7,212 nt of DNA. It comes from Methanosarcinaceae archaeon. GTDB taxonomy: Archaea > Halobacteriota > Methanosarcinia > Methanosarcinales > Methanosarcinaceae. The translations under genes and the position numbers were made by a program. The stretch spans positions 1 to 7,212 of the forward strand of contig JAUVET010000067.1 of NCBI GenBank assembly GCA_030594665.1, read 5' to 3'. The notes under the pieces were generated by a model that was not told where the DNA came from, did not search any database, and saw nothing but the letters and a program-made list of their open reading frames with translations. Positions 5,519 through 7,212 of this stretch are shown here, one piece after another (the stretch's first letter is position 1; every line of letters starts with the position of its first letter).

Positions 5519-5543
5519 ATTGGGAGTATAATGTTTTGGTTAG

Positions 5544-5551
5544 GCTATAAG
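5544..5551 (-). promoter_or_regulatory. Putative rqcH promoter (TATA box, leaderless transcript)
   Basis: On the minus strand CCTTATAGCC preceded by an A-rich BRE-like GGATAAA lies about 30 bases before the rqcH ATG. With archaeal spacing, transcription would begin within a few bases of the start codon, consistent with the absence of a ribosome-binding site. Confidence 0.4.
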
Positions 5552-5803
5552 GTTTATCCAGGATTTTTTTGGTAATTTGAGCATACTAATCTCATAGGCA
5601 TGTCAGGGCACCTTGCTAACCATAGTTGTGTAAGTTGTATGCCAATGTAAAAATCATCACTCTGTTGGGCAATTTGGCATCGATAAAAAGATTTTCAATT
5701 GCATGTCGCATTTTAAATAGTAATACTGGTAAAGCTACGAGATATCCTTTTGCCTAAGTTGAGGGATGGAGAAGTGAAGGTTAAATGATTGGAGTAGAGA
5801 ATA

Positions 5804-5811
5804 ATTTATAA
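5804..5811 (+). promoter_or_regulatory. Putative promoter of the DUF262-ATPase operon
   Basis: TTTATAAG in an A/T-rich context lies 30-37 bases before the DUF262 ATG. The transcript would start around 5830, where GAGGT (5830-5834), six bases from the ATG, can act as ribosome-binding site. Only this box serves the operon, because the next gene overlaps the first. Confidence 0.5.
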
Positions 5812-5840
5812 GTATTGCAGTAATCAATAGAGGTTAGAAC

Positions 5841-7001
5841 ATGACCCATATTGATAGTAATCTTGATGAAAGCAACAGAGAAATCATTAGTGAATCTCAA
5901 GAGTTTGATGAAAAAGAGGAAAAAGACCTACAAGATGAATTTACCGATCTTGAAGAACCATTTAATCCTTCACAGATTGATATTCAGGCCGTTCAAACAA
6001 CATTAGATACGCTTATAAAAAGATTAAGTCATGAAGAAATTGATTTACAGCCAGATTTTCAAAGGGAACAAAATCTGTGGAATCCCACATTTAAAAGTCG
6101 TCTTATAGAATCATTATTAATCCGTTTTCCTTTGCCTGCCTTCTATTTTGATGCATCAAATGAAGATGAATGGCAAGTTGTTGATGGTTTGCAACGCTTA
6201 TCCATCATCAAAAGTTTTGTTGTTGACAAAAAGATGAAATTGAATAAACTTGAGTTTCTCAAACAATTTAACAACAAAACTTTTGATGACTTGCCACGAA
6301 ATATGCAACGTCGCATTGAAGAAGCACAAGTGACTATGTACCTAATAAAACCTGGAACACCATCCAATGTTAAATTCAGTTTGTTCTATAGAATTAATAC
6401 TGGGGGAGTGCAATTAAAGCCACAGGAAATACGTCATGCAATTAGTCAGGATGTAAATGATGGTCAAGCTTCTAAATTCTTAAAAGAAATTACTAAAACG
6501 GATATTTTTCAGAAAGTTGGGAGAGTTTCAGGAAAAAGGATGCTTGATAATGAATTGGTTTTGCGCTTTATGGCTCTCAAACTTACAACTTATAAAGATT
6601 ATAAAGCTCCCATGATTAGTTTTCTAAATGACGCAATGGAACAGCTAGGTAGAGCTGAACCTAGGCAATTGAACTCTTTACGCACAGATATACTCAAAGC
6701 ACTCAATTTATCTTACTATATTTTTGGAGACAATGCTTTTAGAAAATCATTGGTTGAAGATAATAAAAGTAAGGTGTTAAACCGTGCTCTTTTTGAAGCT
6801 GTAACAGTTCTTTTTTCTGAATTATCAGAAAATGATAGCCAGTTTTTACTTAAAAACAAGAAGGATTTCGTGGAATCTTTTAAGCAATTATTCGAAGACG
6901 GTAAATTTTATTCATCAATTACAGTTTCGACTACAGACTCTGCAAATGTTGTTTATCGTTTCACCGAAATATCAACTGTAATCAATAGGTATATAGCATG
7001 A
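5841..7001 (+). CDS. DUF262 (GmrSD N-domain/ParB-like) protein
   Basis: A member of the DUF262 family, the ParB/Srx-like nuclease or NTP-using domain best known from GmrS/GmrSD type IV restriction enzymes and found in many defence islands. The 386 residues begin with a strongly acidic, probably disordered leader (about 1-45). The domain then shows the family's marks in order: DLQPDFQREQNLW (68-80, the usual P-x-FQR-x-x-x-W motif), WQVVDGLQRLSII (111-123, the DGxQRL signature at Asp115-Arg119), and FYRINTGGVQLKPQEIRHA (182-200, the N-T-G-G motif). The remainder to 386 is helical. There is no HNH/DUF1524 C-terminal half, so this is a stand-alone GmrS-like half. Its stop overlaps the ATG of an ATPase by four bases, which implies that the two proteins work together. 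It is visibly richer in A+T than rqcH, consistent with recent acquisition. The exact biochemical activity cannot be read from the sequence. Confidence 0.88.
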   Translation: MTHIDSNLDESNREIISESQEFDEKEEKDLQDEFTDLEEPFNPSQIDIQAVQTTLDTLIKRLSHEEIDLQPDFQREQNLWNPTFKSRLIESLLIRFPLPAFYFDASNEDEWQVVDGLQRLSIIKSFVVDKKMKLNKLEFLKQFNNKTFDDLPRNMQRRIEEAQVTMYLIKPGTPSNVKFSLFYRINTGGVQLKPQEIRHAISQDVNDGQASKFLKEITKTDIFQKVGRVSGKRMLDNELVLRFMALKLTTYKDYKAPMISFLNDAMEQLGRAEPRQLNSLRTDILKALNLSYYIFGDNAFRKSLVEDNKSKVLNRALFEAVTVLFSELSENDSQFLLKNKKDFVESFKQLFEDGKFYSSITVSTTDSANVVYRFTEISTVINRYIA

Positions 7002-7212
7002 TATCAAATATATATATAAGGAATTTCAAAAGTCTTAATGATATTGATTTTGTTCTAAATAATCTTACTTTAATTGCAGGTAAAAACAATGTAGGTAAGT
7101 CATCTTTAATACAGGTCTTGCTTTTACTTCGGCAATCTTATGAAAAAGGAACACTTTTAGAATCAGGTCTTCTTTTACAAGGAGATTACATAAAGATAGG
7201 TAAAGGAAAAGA
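6998..7212 (+). CDS. AAA ATPase, OLD/DUF3696-like, 5' part only
   Basis: The first 71 residues of an ABC/SMC-type AAA ATPase; the gene continues beyond the right edge. It begins MISNIYIRNFKSLNDIDFVL, the usual first strands of RecF/OLD-like ATPases. The Walker A loop GKNNVGKSS follows at residues 28-36 with Lys34, then LIQVLLLLRQSYEKGTLLES and LLLQGDYIKIGKGK (57-70). This LLLRQS ... LxLQGDYIxIGxGKD pattern recalls the DUF3696/AAA_15 ATPases that partner DUF262 proteins. Walker B, signature and any C-terminal nuclease (Toprim or other) are outside the window. ATG 6998 overlaps the DUF262 stop (ATGA), so the pair is translationally coupled. Confidence 0.88.
   Translation, partial: MISNIYIRNFKSLNDIDFVLNNLTLIAGKNNVGKSSLIQVLLLLRQSYEKGTLLESGLLLQGDYIKIGKGK

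Larger units (their letters stand above)
5519..5840. other. Divergent intergenic region between rqcH and the DUF262 gene
   Basis: These 322 bases hold no supported gene. They carry the two outward-facing promoters listed separately, a seven-base inverted repeat ATGCCAA/TTGGCAT (5639-5645 and 5674-5680) that could be an operator, and an extra TATA-like TTTTAAATA at 5711-5719 pointing right with no gene at the expected distance. Reading frames following that box are under ten codons. Confidence 0.5.

Noticed and set aside
4887..5531. Long plus-strand open frame of 214 codons opposite the start of rqcH
   Set aside because: It lies wholly antisense to a well-supported gene, is Ser/Pro/Ile-rich with no recognisable domain, and has no promoter or ribosome-binding site.

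Overview
The window looks like a piece of an archaeal chromosome, most likely from a methanogen or methanotroph of the Methanosarcinales or a close relative. This rests on three things. The long minus-strand gene is an archaeal-type RqcH/NEMF protein. Gene starts are preceded by TATA boxes at about -25 to -30 with very short leaders. The ribosome-binding sites read AGGTGA or GTGA, fitting an archaeal 16S 3' end. The lineage is inferred from protein feel only; no search was run.

Layout. (1) 1-168: a left edge that cannot be assigned, then a promoter. (2) 178-650: a plus-strand hicB-hicA toxin-antitoxin operon. (3) About 790-2160: a gene-free stretch of diverged, mostly same-direction repeat units, each carrying a long ACAGGAT/ATCCTGT palindrome, followed by other short repeats. 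(4) 2219-2706: a minus-strand antitoxin-RelE toxin operon sitting in the middle of the repeat field. (5) About 2865-3405: two more units of the same family. (6) 3527-5518: rqcH (minus), a conserved translation quality-control gene, with an apparently leaderless promoter. (7) 5519-5840: a divergent intergenic region. (8) 5841-7212: an A+T-rich plus-strand operon of a DUF262 (GmrSD/ParB-like) protein and an AAA ATPase of the OLD/DUF3696-like kind. The two overlap by ATGA and the second runs off the right edge.

How it fits together. rqcH is the only evident housekeeping gene. Around it are two unrelated toxin-antitoxin modules, a repeat field and the start of what looks like an anti-phage or anti-plasmid operon, which is the usual make-up of an accessory island. 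The most promising item is the DUF262 + ATPase pair, whose remaining gene(s) lie outside the window. The most unusual structure is the repeat field: units of roughly 280-340 bases that appear to repeat head to tail, fall into two subfamilies on either side of the RelE locus, and carry nested hairpin insertions.
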